This document shows positions 9,438 to 17,624 of a stretch of DNA of 64,000 nt, one piece after another. Positions within the stretch are counted from its first letter, which is position 1. Each line of letters opens with the position of its first letter. Source of the stretch: Streptomyces albireticuli (GTDB taxonomy: Bacteria > Actinomycetota > Actinomycetes > Streptomycetales > Streptomycetaceae); NCBI RefSeq assembly GCF_021228125.1, contig NZ_JAJQQS010000010.1, forward strand, positions 186,001 to 250,000, in the 5' to 3' direction. A model generated the notes under the pieces. That model ran no database searches. It was not told where the DNA came from and saw only the letters and a list, made by a program, of their open reading frames with translations. The position numbers and the translations under genes are program-made.

Positions 9438-10316
9438 TTGATCCGACAGTCGAAGCCCATCCCTCCGGCCGGCCGCGCCGTAGTCCTCACCGGGGCCTCC
9501 TCCGGGCTCGGCGAGGAGTGCGCGCTCCATCTGGAGCGGCGCGGCTTCCGCGTCTTCGCCGGTGTCCGCAGGGCGGAGGACGGCGAGAAGCTGCGCGCCG
9601 AGGCGTCCTCCGCCCGGCTGCGGCCGGTGATCCTGGACGTGACCGACGAGGACTCCGTCCGGACGGCGGCGGCCGAGGTCGCCGACGCGACGGGCGGGCA
9701 GGGCGTGTGGGCGGTGGTGAACAACGCCGGTACGTGCGTGTCGGCACCGCTGGAGTGCGTCCCGCCCGAACGGCTCCGGGCACAGCTGGACACCAACGTC
9801 GTCGGGGCGGTCGCCGTCACCCAGGCGTTCCTGCCGCAGCTGCGGCGCGCCCGGGGGCGCGTCGTCAACGTCTCCTCGGGCCTGGGCGCCGTCGCGATGC
9901 CCTACCTCGGCGCCTACGCCACGGGGCAGTTCGCCAAGGAGGGCATGAGCGACGTCCTCCGGCGCGAGCTGCGGCCCTTCGGCGTCTCGGTGTCGGTGGT
10001 GCGGCCGGGCACGATCGCGACACCGATCTGGGACAAGGTGCGGGAGGCCGGCGAGGAGCTCCTGGGCCGGGCGCCCGAGGAGGTCGCCGGCCTCTACCGG
10101 GCGTCGTTCGAACGCTTCCTGGACATGAACGAGGAGCGGGCGCGGACGAGCGGGACCCGGCCCGAGGACTTCGCGCGCACGGTCTTCCGGGCGCTGACCG
10201 CCCCTCGGGCCAGGACCCGCTACCACGTCGGCACCGATGCCCGGACGGCCGCGGTGCTGTCCCGGCTGCTGCCGGACGCCGCGCTGGACCGGGCGTTCAC
10301 CCGGCTCACCGGCTGA
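9438..10316 (+). CDS. SDR-family oxidoreductase with YxxxQ instead of YxxxK
   Basis: Short-chain dehydrogenase/reductase of 292 residues. The TTG at 9438 is chosen because AAGGAG sits at 9425-9430, 7 bases ahead, and because longer frames would run into the monooxygenase gene. Motifs: TGASSGLG for the NAD(P) loop, NNAG, and VNVSSGLG with the catalytic Ser region. The active-site segment reads YATGQFAKEG: Tyr160 is present, but the normally invariant Lys four residues later is Gln164 (codon 9927-9929). Overall length and the segment after the active site resemble the 17-beta-HSD/retinol-dehydrogenase-like SDRs. It is the last gene of the NRPS operon. A hairpin follows at once. It may reduce or oxidise an intermediate or, given the lost Lys, have altered or no redox activity. 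Confidence 0.9.
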   Translation: MIRQSKPIPPAGRAVVLTGASSGLGEECALHLERRGFRVFAGVRRAEDGEKLRAEASSARLRPVILDVTDEDSVRTAAAEVADATGGQGVWAVVNNAGTCVSAPLECVPPERLRAQLDTNVVGAVAVTQAFLPQLRRARGRVVNVSSGLGAVAMPYLGAYATGQFAKEGMSDVLRRELRPFGVSVSVVRPGTIATPIWDKVREAGEELLGRAPEEVAGLYRASFERFLDMNEERARTSGTRPEDFARTVFRALTAPRARTRYHVGTDARTAAVLSRLLPDAALDRAFTRLTG

Positions 10317-10341
10317 CGGCGGCCGTCCGCGACGGCCGCCG
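10317..10341. terminator. Hairpin between convergent SDR and lipase genes
   Basis: A perfect 11-bp inverted repeat (10317-10327 and 10331-10341) with a CGC loop begins right after the SDR stop codon and lies 20 bp from the lipase stop on the other strand. There is no T-run, as is usual for Streptomyces terminators. It probably ends transcription from both sides. Confidence 0.65.
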
Positions 10342-10361
10342 GGTGCCGTGCCGCGCGGCCG

Positions 10362-11045
10362 TCAGGCGCCCTTGACGAACGCGGCGACCTGCGACAGCAG
10401 CGAGCCGTCGACCAGGTAGGCGAGGTGTTCCTCGCACAGGACGAAGGTGTTGACGGCGCCGTCGAGCACGGTGCTCGTGAAGGGGTTGATGATCTCGTCG
10501 CAGGGCGAGTACCAGGTGCGGTAGGCGACGGGGCCGGGGGTCTCGTCGCCCACCGTCAGGGTGGTGAGGAACTCCGAGCCGGGGATCATCTCCTTGCACG
10601 ACGGGGACACGATCGTGCAGAGGTTGGAGACCTTCGTGCCGTGGTGGGCGCCCGCGAGGGAGGCCACCCGGCCGACGTTCGCCGTCCCGCCGAGCTGCTT
10701 GATGTACCACATCGTGACCATGCCGCCCATGGAGTGGTTCACGATGTCGACCTTCTTCGCCCCGGTGTCGTGCTTCACCTTGTCGACGAAGTCGGCCAGG
10801 CCCTGCGCGGTCGTCCGGTTGGAGGCATTGAAGTCGTAGGAGAAGGTGAACAGTTCGGACTTGTCGTATCCGGCCTTCTCGAACGCCGACCGCGCGGGTT
10901 CCCAGATGGCGCCGGAGCCGAGGTAGCCGTGCACGAACACGACCGGCGCGCGGGGTGTCACGGCCTCGGCGGTGCCGGTCTGACCGGCCATGACGGTGCC
11001 GGCCGCGGCCGCCGCCGCGACGAGTGCTCTCGTGATCCTTCGCAT
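10362..11045 (-). CDS. Secreted triacylglycerol lipase/esterase
   Basis: A 227-residue alpha/beta-hydrolase of the small secreted actinobacterial lipase type. A signal peptide is clear (basic MRR, Ala-rich core, cleavage near TAEA). The mature part starts with PVVFVHGYLGSG (oxyanion loop) and carries NHSMGG with the nucleophile Ser. A likely catalytic Asp is in SPCDE and a His in EEHLAYL. Four Cys in the second half could form two disulfides outside the cell. GGAGG lies just upstream of the ATG. It is divergent from the LuxR regulator at 11248, which may control it; the 202-bp gap holds a TTAC-GTAA palindrome. The physiological lipid substrate cannot be told from sequence. Confidence 0.9.
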   Translation of the reverse strand: MRRITRALVAAAAAAGTVMAGQTGTAEAVTPRAPVVFVHGYLGSGAIWEPARSAFEKAGYDKSELFTFSYDFNASNRTTAQGLADFVDKVKHDTGAKKVDIVNHSMGGMVTMWYIKQLGGTANVGRVASLAGAHHGTKVSNLCTIVSPSCKEMIPGSEFLTTLTVGDETPGPVAYRTWYSPCDEIINPFTSTVLDGAVNTFVLCEEHLAYLVDGSLLSQVAAFVKGA

Positions 11046-11186
11046 GGGTGCCTCCGTCGGTCATCGGTGAGGAATCGACTGCGGGGAGCATGCGGCCACG
11101 GCGCTTGTCTGCGAATCGGCGAAATCGCCAGGGTGTTCCGGCCGGTAAGGGCCGCACCGGCCCGCCCACTCCCCAAGGGGGTTTAC

Positions 11187-11196
11187 TTACAGGTAA
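11187..11196. promoter_or_regulatory. Candidate operator TTAC-AG-GTAA
   Basis: A short palindrome (TTACAGGTAA) in an AT-richer patch, 11181-11200, within the gap between the lipase and the LuxR regulator. It is the only clear symmetric element here, about 50 bp upstream of the regulator's GTG. Binding by that regulator is a guess. Confidence 0.3.
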
Positions 11197-11247
11197 CTTG
11201 TTCGCCATCCCTGGAACCGGAGCCCCGTCCGAGCGAGGAGGGAACAG

Positions 11248-12735
11248 GTGCGAGACCCCGCACGCCGGATGCACCTCCGCTGTTCCGTGGCGCTCACCCG
11301 GGCCGCGGAGCGCGCGGAGGACCAGCCGACGCACACGGCTCGGCTGGCGTCGGCCGCGTGCCACGCCCGGCTCGCCGGACTGCCGCGGCGGGCCACGGCC
11401 CTGGACGCGCTCGCCCTGCTGCGGACCGCCGAGGCCGCCTGGTCGGCCGGCGACCGCGCGGGCTTCCTCGCCGCGGCGCGGCGCCTCGGCGCGCACGGCG
11501 GGGTGCCCGGCCCGGTCCGGGACTACCACCTCGGTGTCGCGGCGGCGATGTGCGGCGACGGGCGGCTGTCGGCCGCCCTGTTCCGCACGGGCTGCCGGAC
11601 CGCTCCCGAGGACGACGCGCGCGCCCTGCTGCACGCCTCCCGTTCCGCGATGGTGCTCGGCCGGCTGCCGCAGGCGCGGGCGCTGGCGACCTCGGCGCTG
11701 GTCCGGGCCGGCCGGCACCCCGCCGCGGTGCCGAGGCTCCTCACCCACCTCGCCCTGGTCGAGCTAGTCGCCGACCAGTACGCGCGTGCCGAGTCGCACG
11801 CCCTGCGGGGCCTGGACGCCGCGCTCGCCGCCGGACGCCCCGATCTCGCGGCGCACCTGCGGGGCGTCCTCGCGATGGCCGCCTCGGTCCGCGGGGACGA
11901 CGGCGGCTGCCGGGCCCACGCGCGGGCGGCCCTGGCGACGGCGCGGGCCCACGGCCTGATGGTCCCGGCCGTGCTGGCGACCTGGAGCCTGGGCCTGCTC
12001 GACCTCGCCGGCAATCTGCCGGTGGAGGCGGTGGAGCGGCTGCGGCCGCTCGTCCTCGGCACCTCCTCGGTGCACCACTTCGCCTGGCGGCAGCGCGTGA
12101 TCCCGTACTTCGTGGAAGCCGTCGCCCTGGCCGCGCCCGCGCTCCCCGCGGTGGGCCGGGAACGGGCCGTCCGCCAGGCGCGGGCCACGCTGCGCTGCTT
12201 CGAGGAGTGGGCGGAGGTGAGCGCCGACCGGCAGGCCCGCGCCACGGCGCTGCGCTGCCGGGCGCTGCTGGCCGCCCCCGGCGCCGCGGACCCGGCCTTC
12301 GACCGGGCCCTCGCCCTGATGGAGGGCGCGGGGAGCGAGTTCGCGCAGGCGCGCACCAGCCTGCTGGCCGGCATGTCCCTCCGGCGGCGGCGCAGGCCGG
12401 GCGAGGCGTGCGCCCATCTCCGGGGCGCCATGCTCCGCTTCGAGGCGTGCGGGGCGGACGTATGGGTGGAGCGGGCCAGGGACGAGATGCGCGCGGCCGG
12501 GCGCGCGGAGCCGGACACCCGGCCGCGCGCGCTGGCCTCGCTCACCCCGCAGCAGCTCCGGGTGGCCCGGCACGTGGCCGAGGGCCGCACCAACAGGGAG
12601 GTCGCCGCGCTGCTCACCCTCAGCCACCGGACCGTCGACCACCACCTGCGCAACGTCTTCGCGACGCTCGGCATCCGCTCCCGGGTCCAGCTGGTGCACG
12701 CCCTGGCTCCCGGCGGTGATCCGCCGGGAGCCTGA
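11248..12735 (+). CDS. LuxR-family transcriptional regulator with helical N-terminal region
   Basis: A 495-residue regulator. The C-terminal ~60 residues are a classic LuxR helix-turn-helix: LTPQQLRVARHVAEG, then TNREVAALLTLSHRTVDHHL and NVFATLGIRSRVQL. The long Ala/Leu/Arg-rich N-terminal part looks like stacked helical (TPR-like) repeats, and I see no Walker A motif, so this is not a full LAL/MalT-type ATPase. The GTG at 11248 is preceded by GAGGAGGGA at 11235-11243. It is divergent from the secreted lipase and is the best candidate for its regulator. No phospho-receiver domain is present. Ligand and targets are unknown. Confidence 0.88.
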   Translation: MRDPARRMHLRCSVALTRAAERAEDQPTHTARLASAACHARLAGLPRRATALDALALLRTAEAAWSAGDRAGFLAAARRLGAHGGVPGPVRDYHLGVAAAMCGDGRLSAALFRTGCRTAPEDDARALLHASRSAMVLGRLPQARALATSALVRAGRHPAAVPRLLTHLALVELVADQYARAESHALRGLDAALAAGRPDLAAHLRGVLAMAASVRGDDGGCRAHARAALATARAHGLMVPAVLATWSLGLLDLAGNLPVEAVERLRPLVLGTSSVHHFAWRQRVIPYFVEAVALAAPALPAVGRERAVRQARATLRCFEEWAEVSADRQARATALRCRALLAAPGAADPAFDRALALMEGAGSEFAQARTSLLAGMSLRRRRRPGEACAHLRGAMLRFEACGADVWVERARDEMRAAGRAEPDTRPRALASLTPQQLRVARHVAEGRTNREVAALLTLSHRTVDHHLRNVFATLGIRSRVQLVHALAPGGDPPGA

Positions 12736-12811
12736 GGCGGTCGGACGCCGCCGGCCCCTCGTGAGCGGCGGGTCCGGGGCGGGAAGGGGGTGAAGCCCGG
12801 CCGACGCCCCC

Positions 12812-12817
12812 TAGAGT
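12812..12817 (+). promoter_or_regulatory. -10 box of a probable leaderless transcript
   Basis: TAGAGT ends 6 bases before the GTG of the downstream GNAT gene, and no Shine-Dalgarno sequence is visible. That arrangement is typical of leaderless mRNAs in actinobacteria. Confidence 0.5.
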
Positions 12818-12823
12818 GCCCGT

Positions 12824-13264
12824 GTGAAGATCATCGACCTGGAGCCCGGTGACCCCCGGCTCATATCCGACCTGTTCCCCGTCCTCCACCAGCTCCGCCC
12901 CCACCTCACCGAGGACCTCCTCCGTGACGTCTACGCGGAGGGCCACGCCCAGGGCCTGAGGTTCACGGCCGCCTACGCCGACGACGGCCGCTGCGTCGGC
13001 GCCTCCGGCTGGCGCGTCGTCGTCAACACCAGCACGATCCGCTCGCTGTACGTCGACGACCTGGTGACCGCGGCCGACGCGCGCTCGACCGGTGTCGGGC
13101 ACGAGCTGCTCGCCCACCTGGAGGCGCACGCCCGCGAGGCGGGCGCCCATGTGTTCGTCCTGGACTCGGGCACCCACCGCACCGACGCGCACCGTTTCTA
13201 CCTGCGGGAGCGGATGGCCATCTCCGCCTTCCACTTCACCAAGGACCTGAAGCCGCAGGGCTGA
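12824..13264 (+). CDS. GNAT-family N-acetyltransferase
   Basis: A 146-residue single-domain protein with GNAT features: a central strand (SLYVDDLVTAADARSTGVGHELL) that holds the acetyl-CoA pyrophosphate-binding R/Q-x-x-G-x-G/A region, followed by a helix and a late HRFYLRERM segment typical of motif B. Family members acetylate small amines, antibiotics or protein N-termini. Nothing here indicates the acceptor. The GTG start has no ribosome binding site but a -10-like TAGAGT 6 bases upstream, so translation is probably leaderless. It stands alone between the LuxR regulator and a convergent terminator. Confidence 0.88.
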   Translation: MKIIDLEPGDPRLISDLFPVLHQLRPHLTEDLLRDVYAEGHAQGLRFTAAYADDGRCVGASGWRVVVNTSTIRSLYVDDLVTAADARSTGVGHELLAHLEAHAREAGAHVFVLDSGTHRTDAHRFYLRERMAISAFHFTKDLKPQG

Positions 13265-13280
13265 GCCGGAACGGGAAGGG

Positions 13281-13324
13281 GGGACGGCGGCCGGGCGGTA
13301 TTTCTTCACCCCGGCCGCCGTCCC
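13281..13324. terminator. Strong bidirectional hairpin
   Basis: A perfect 15-bp inverted repeat (13281-13295 and 13310-13324) with a 14-nt AT-richer loop lies between the stops of the convergent GNAT and esterase genes. It is well placed to end both transcripts. Confidence 0.8.
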
Positions 13325-13341
13325 ACCTCCCCCGTCCGCGG

Positions 13342-14418
13342 TCAGGACGCGGGCGTCGGGCCCTGCATGTTCTTGCTGATGTACTGGATCAGACCGCCCA
13401 GTTCCATGTTCGGCACGTAGGTGTGGGCGTCGTGCTGCCCGCCGGGTATCTCGTGCAGCATCGTGTGGACGGGCCCCTTCCCGTACTGCGCGCGGAACTG
13501 CTTGACCTGGCTCATCACCGACGCCGGTTCGGCGGTGCCGACCTGGAAGGCGAGGTAGACGTCCGGCTTCCCGCTGTCGGCCAGCCGCTTGGCGAGCACC
13601 TGCGGATTGTTCTCCTGCTTCTCCTTCTCGTGGCCGGCCCAGAGCGGGGAGTCCGGCACGATGTCCGGGCCGGAGGCGATGGCGGCCTTGAACTTGTCCG
13701 GGTGCTTCAGGACGGCCTTCATACCCGCGAAACCGCCGGAGGAGGAGCCCATGAACGCCCAGCCGTCACGGGACTTGATGGTGCGGAAGTTGGCCTTGAC
13801 CAGGTCCGGGACGTCCTCGGTCAGCCAGGTGCCCATCTTCTCGTGGCCGGGGATGTCACTGCCGTCGCGGTAGAACTTCTTGTCCGGGTTGAGCGCGGGC
13901 ATCACCACGATGAAGGGCAGGCTCTTGCCCTCCTGGGACCACTTGGCGATGCTCGACTGGAGCTTGAGGTCGGTGCCCATCCAGTAGTTCTGCTGGGCAC
14001 CCTCGCCGCCGGGGAGGGCGATCAGGACCGGGAAGCCGCTCTTGGCGTACTTCGGGTCCTTGTACTCCTTGGGGGCCCACACCCACACCTTGCCGGTGAA
14101 GCCCGACTTCGCGCCGTGCAGCGTCGTCTTAGCGATCTTGGTGCCGTCGCCGAGCGTCGTCTCGACCCTCAGGTCGGCCTCGGGGCCCGTCGGCATCAGG
14201 GTCCCCGCGTCGGCGGGCCGCGCGGCGGCGCCGCCGCCCTTGTCGTCCCCGAAGCTGATGGGGTCGCCCTTGTCGGAGAAGACGTCGAAGTGGTCGAGGA
14301 CCGGCCAGGAGGCCACGCCCAGGACCAGCGCGGCGATCACCGCGACGGACCACTTCCTCGCCCGTGACATACGGCCGGGGCGGCGCGCGCGGTAGGTCCT
14401 GCGGGACGGGTGGGACAT
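13342..14418 (-). CDS. Membrane-anchored esterase-D/mycolyltransferase-like hydrolase
   Basis: A 358-residue protein of the esterase family that includes antigen-85-like mycolyltransferases. A basic N-terminus is followed by one hydrophobic segment (about residues 23-42, WSVAVIAALVLGVASWPV), which acts as a signal anchor or uncleaved signal. A flexible Gly/Asp/Lys stretch leads to the hydrolase: VLIALPGG, then GSSSGG with the nucleophile Ser, a late GTAEP segment and EIPGGQHD with a probable catalytic His. The active site should face outside. Streptomycetes lack mycolic acids, so a general esterase role is more likely. It is followed by the shared terminator at 13281-13324. Confidence 0.85.
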   Translation of the reverse strand: MSHPSRRTYRARRPGRMSRARKWSVAVIAALVLGVASWPVLDHFDVFSDKGDPISFGDDKGGGAAARPADAGTLMPTGPEADLRVETTLGDGTKIAKTTLHGAKSGFTGKVWVWAPKEYKDPKYAKSGFPVLIALPGGEGAQQNYWMGTDLKLQSSIAKWSQEGKSLPFIVVMPALNPDKKFYRDGSDIPGHEKMGTWLTEDVPDLVKANFRTIKSRDGWAFMGSSSGGFAGMKAVLKHPDKFKAAIASGPDIVPDSPLWAGHEKEKQENNPQVLAKRLADSGKPDVYLAFQVGTAEPASVMSQVKQFRAQYGKGPVHTMLHEIPGGQHDAHTYVPNMELGGLIQYISKNMQGPTPAS

Positions 14419-14572
14419 GGCGGAACTCCAGGGTGGTACCGGCCGGTGCGACGCGCGCCGGTCCGAGCGGGATGATCTGCCTCTAGGGAGAGGCGCGTCC
14501 CGCCAGGAGTTCCTTCTGTCATGGAATGCTCATATTCGGCGGCCGGGCCGGAGGCGTCCGCGCACGGCCGGA

Positions 14573-14608
14573 ACCGGCCCGCGGGAAGGCGGATTCCCGC
14601 GGGCCGGT
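14573..14608 (-). terminator. Hairpin after the serine carboxypeptidase gene
   Basis: A perfect 15-bp inverted repeat (14573-14587 and 14594-14608) with loop GGCGGA starts 42 bp past the carboxypeptidase stop on the minus strand and ahead of the esterase gene. It should separate the two transcription units. Confidence 0.8.
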
Positions 14609-14650
14609 CCTGTCAGGTGATTCCGGCCGGAGCCGGCCGCCCGGGCGCCG

Positions 14651-16054
14651 TCACGCCTTCCGCTGACCGGCGTCGCCGTTGACCGGCTTGAGCGGCTGCT
14701 GCGGGTCGTAACCGGCGAAGGGACGGTCGAAGAGCCAGTTGTAGAGCATCTCCCGGCAGATCTGCGGCTGGAACGCCGGCACCTCGTGTCCGGAGTCGGG
14801 CACACTGACCTGCGTCAGGTTCCCCCGGCGACGGACGAACCCCTTCGGGTCCCCCTGCGCCTGGGTCCAGATCACCCGGGGGGCGTTGCGCCACTCCGCG
14901 TGCTCCTGCGGGCCCTTGCGCCGCATCAGGTCGTCGAGGATCTCCTCGGTGCTCTGGTAGCCGCAGGCGGTGTCGAAGTTCCCGGTGTACAGCAGGGTCT
15001 TGTAACCCTTGTCGACGAGCTCGGTGTACAGGCCGGAGGCGTCCGCCATGTTGTCCTTCACCAGCGCTTCGGCCACCGGTCCCGCGTTGTCGGCGCATTG
15101 CCATGGCACGTCCGTGCGCACGTGCAGGGCGTTCTTCACGTCCGCGCTGTCCAGATAGGCGCGCAGCGCCCCCATGGGAAGGTCGTCCCAGCGCCGCACG
15201 TCGTAGAAGTCGAAGTCGCCCCCGTAGGCCAGGACGTCGGCCACCAGGTCGTTGCCGAGCTTGGTCGCCTTCTTCGTCTTCCCCTCATGGAGGGCGGCCT
15301 GGAAGACGGCGTAGTCCTCGTACAGGGATTCCTTCTGCCCGATACCGAGGAAGCCGGTCGTGTAGGCGTAGTCGATGAGCACGCGGAGCGACAGCTCCGG
15401 CTTGATCCAGCCGTTGCCGACGGATATCCCCCGGAGGTCGAGGTGCTGTCCCTCCTGCCGGCGGTTCCGCTCGTCGATCTCCAGGGCGATCGCCGGTACG
15501 TACTTGCCGGCGTAGCTCTCCCCGCAGACGTACAGCGGACACCGCGCGTACTCCGGGTGCGCGCCGAAGAACTTCTGGAGGGCCTCCCAGAACATCCCGG
15601 CGAGGGCCTTCTCGCCCTTGACGTACTCGCCCGCGTCGGAATAGCTGTACCCGGTACCGAGGGGCTGGTCCCAGTAGACGACGTGCGCTTCCTGGTTCCA
15701 GGTGGTGGAGGTCACCGATACCGTCCCGGCGGCGTCGTCGCCGATGGCCAGCGGCCCGTTCTCCATGAACAGCCCCAGCAGCGAGGAGGCGCCCGGCCCG
15801 CCGTTGAGCCAGATCAGCAGCGGTGTACTGCTGATCAGCTCCTGCTGGTCCGCGACCGCGACATGGGGATTGCAGGTCTGGCTCTCGAAGAACCAGTAGA
15901 ACAGGTGGTTCTCGCTGCCCGGGTTCTCCGTGCTGTCGATGTGCGCGTACCCCGAGTAGGAGCGCGCCTTCTTGGCGCCCCGGGTGTTGAGGTCGATGCT
16001 CATCGTGTTGGGGATGTTCGCGGGTATCGAGGTGACGAGGTCGTCGTGGAACAT
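14651..16054 (-). CDS. Serine carboxypeptidase-like protein (peptidase family S10)
   Basis: A 467-residue homologue of eukaryotic serine carboxypeptidases, a family uncommon in bacteria. The whole catalytic set is visible: LLIWLNGGPGASSL (substrate/oxyanion region), CGESYAGKYVPAIA with the nucleophile Ser, TGNFDTACG with the Asp, and VPDSGHEVPAFQP with the His. WDQPLGTGYSYSD is also typical of S10. No signal peptide is apparent, whereas fungal and plant members are vacuolar or secreted; this copy probably acts in the cytoplasm. Family members cleave C-terminal residues at acid pH, and some plant members are acyltransferases. It lies 28 bp downstream of the PSD-like gene and is presumably co-transcribed with it. 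Confidence 0.9.
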   Translation of the reverse strand: MFHDDLVTSIPANIPNTMSIDLNTRGAKKARSYSGYAHIDSTENPGSENHLFYWFFESQTCNPHVAVADQQELISSTPLLIWLNGGPGASSLLGLFMENGPLAIGDDAAGTVSVTSTTWNQEAHVVYWDQPLGTGYSYSDAGEYVKGEKALAGMFWEALQKFFGAHPEYARCPLYVCGESYAGKYVPAIALEIDERNRRQEGQHLDLRGISVGNGWIKPELSLRVLIDYAYTTGFLGIGQKESLYEDYAVFQAALHEGKTKKATKLGNDLVADVLAYGGDFDFYDVRRWDDLPMGALRAYLDSADVKNALHVRTDVPWQCADNAGPVAEALVKDNMADASGLYTELVDKGYKTLLYTGNFDTACGYQSTEEILDDLMRRKGPQEHAEWRNAPRVIWTQAQGDPKGFVRRRGNLTQVSVPDSGHEVPAFQPQICREMLYNWLFDRPFAGYDPQQPLKPVNGDAGQRKA

Positions 16055-16082
16055 GGTTCACCCATCCTTTCCGGCGGCTGGA

Positions 16083-17297
16083 TCAGGAGGCCAGGGGGCG
16101 GCGGCGCTGGGACCTGGTGAGGTACGAGTGGCTGAACAGCCCGGCCGCCCGCCGCGGGTCCTCAAGGACGCCGATGCGCTGTCCCTGGAGGAGCTGGAGC
16201 GCGGGGAACCGGCCCTTCTCGAAGAGCAGGATGTTCAGCGACCCGCCGTACTTGAAGTTCCCGATCTGCTCGCCCTTCTTGACCGGGACCGGCTCCTCGA
16301 TCGGGCCCCTGAACCTCTTGCGGAAGTTCACGGAGGCGATCGAGTTGAGGCCGACGGGCACCATTCCGACGTAGCCCTCGCCGTCCGGCTTTCCCTCGGA
16401 ATTCAGGTACCTGGTCCTGATGACGAGGTATCCGCGGCGGAAGTCGTCGAACATCGAGTAGTCGTATCCGTAGCCGACGTTGCCCTTGTCGAGCAGTCCG
16501 GGGAAGTCCCGCATCCCGTAGTACACGCCGGGGAGGTTCTCGGACGCCTCCACCACCTCGCCCGCCACCGGGGCGTGGTACCAGTGGTAGCTGTCGGGCA
16601 TCAGGATGCACGACACCGCGGTACCGCCGAGGAACTTCTCGGCGTAGCTGGAGTTCCCGAGCAGCTGCGCGACGTTCATGCTCACCGTCTTGACCGGGAT
16701 CGGCGTGTCCTCGGTCAGCTCGTCGACGATCATGTTGATGACGCAGTCGGCGGGGGCCACCACCACGCTGTCGTCACCTTCGGCGTCGACCCGCCGGGGT
16801 TCCTTGAGCTGCCGGACGAAGAAGTCGTTGAAGGTCTTCCAGTCCTCCTTCTTGTACTCGCCCATGCGCTTCTTGCCGAGCTCCTTGACCCATTTCTCGA
16901 TGAGCTTCTGGGCCCGCGGCCCTTCCTCGTCCATCTGCAGGCCCTGCAGATGCGTGAAGTCGGCGGTCATCTCGTAGCCCGGACCACAGGTCACGAAGAC
17001 CATGCCGTAGTCGTTCTCGTAGTTGAGCCAGCTGAACTTCTCGATGTAGTCCAGCCCGTCGTTGACCCCCGACCGCCACTTGTACCACCCCTCGAAGAAG
17101 TCGCACAGGAACCGGATGTCCTTGTTCTTCCAGTCGCAGCGCACCTCTTCCGGGGTGTCGTCCGGGTACGTGACCACGTTCGCGACCGCCGCGTCGTACA
17201 GGGTCCGGAAACCCTCGTGGTTGGTGTCGTACCACATGGTGATCTTCTTGAGGAACTCACCGAGATCCTTGGAGAACCGCTCGCCGTTCTGCGCCAT
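16083..17297 (-). CDS. Phosphatidylserine-decarboxylase-like pyruvoyl enzyme (possible amino-acid decarboxylase)
   Basis: A 404-residue protein starting at the ATG at 17297, because AGAAGGAGA lies 8-16 bases upstream; the frame is open further but without such a site. The N-terminal ~150 residues match the extra domain found before PSD domains in fungal-type proteins. The C-terminal half is a PSD domain with DSYHWYHAPVAGEV (conserved His), VPVGLNSIASV, and FKYGGSLNILLF. That last motif contains the GS site where PSD proenzymes self-cleave to form the pyruvoyl cofactor. No membrane segment is obvious. Proteins with this layout include soluble amino-acid decarboxylases such as PsiD, so the substrate may be a free amino acid or small peptide rather than phosphatidylserine. 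It heads a two-gene operon with the S10 peptidase. Confidence 0.82.
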   Translation of the reverse strand: MAQNGERFSKDLGEFLKKITMWYDTNHEGFRTLYDAAVANVVTYPDDTPEEVRCDWKNKDIRFLCDFFEGWYKWRSGVNDGLDYIEKFSWLNYENDYGMVFVTCGPGYEMTADFTHLQGLQMDEEGPRAQKLIEKWVKELGKKRMGEYKKEDWKTFNDFFVRQLKEPRRVDAEGDDSVVVAPADCVINMIVDELTEDTPIPVKTVSMNVAQLLGNSSYAEKFLGGTAVSCILMPDSYHWYHAPVAGEVVEASENLPGVYYGMRDFPGLLDKGNVGYGYDYSMFDDFRRGYLVIRTRYLNSEGKPDGEGYVGMVPVGLNSIASVNFRKRFRGPIEEPVPVKKGEQIGNFKYGGSLNILLFEKGRFPALQLLQGQRIGVLEDPRRAAGLFSHSYLTRSQRRRPLAS

Positions 17298-17624
17298 TCC
17301 GCTGTCTCCTTCTGCGCGGGGGAACCTTCGACCGGACGCGGGACCGCCCTGTACACCGCCGCTCAATCTGTCGCGTTCCCGGGCCCGGCCGCGAGCGCAC
17401 GAAATGGCCACGGGACAACACACGCACCAGGAGCACCGGAAGCCTCTCGACTCCCCGGCTCCTCAGGGCGGCGACGCTTTCCGGCCGTGCGCCGACGGCC
17501 GGTGCCGCCCGGCCGACGGGGCCTTCGCGGCGACGCCCCCACCGGGCCGGGCGCGAGCGCGGGCACATCAAGCCTGGTCGGACCCGGTGCGGGGGTGTCA
17601 TACGGGCGGGCGTACGCTCCGATC
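17298..17624. other. Divergent intergenic region
   Basis: This 327-bp gap separates the PSD-like gene (leftward) from a small membrane protein (rightward). It holds the AAGGAGA site of the former, an 8-bp inverted repeat (17481-17488 and 17495-17502, loop 6), and TACGCT at 17613-17618 six bases before the membrane-protein ATG. No convincing gene is visible in it. Confidence 0.5.

Noticed and set aside
13342..14418. True mycolyltransferase (antigen 85)
   Set aside because: The fold and Ser motif fit the wider esterase family, but no other mycolic-acid gene is present and streptomycetes do not make mycolic acids.
15972..17624. Long upstream extension of the membrane-protein frame
   Set aside because: It is antisense to the carboxypeptidase and PSD-like genes and has no signal or domain features; only the part from 17625 looks like a protein.
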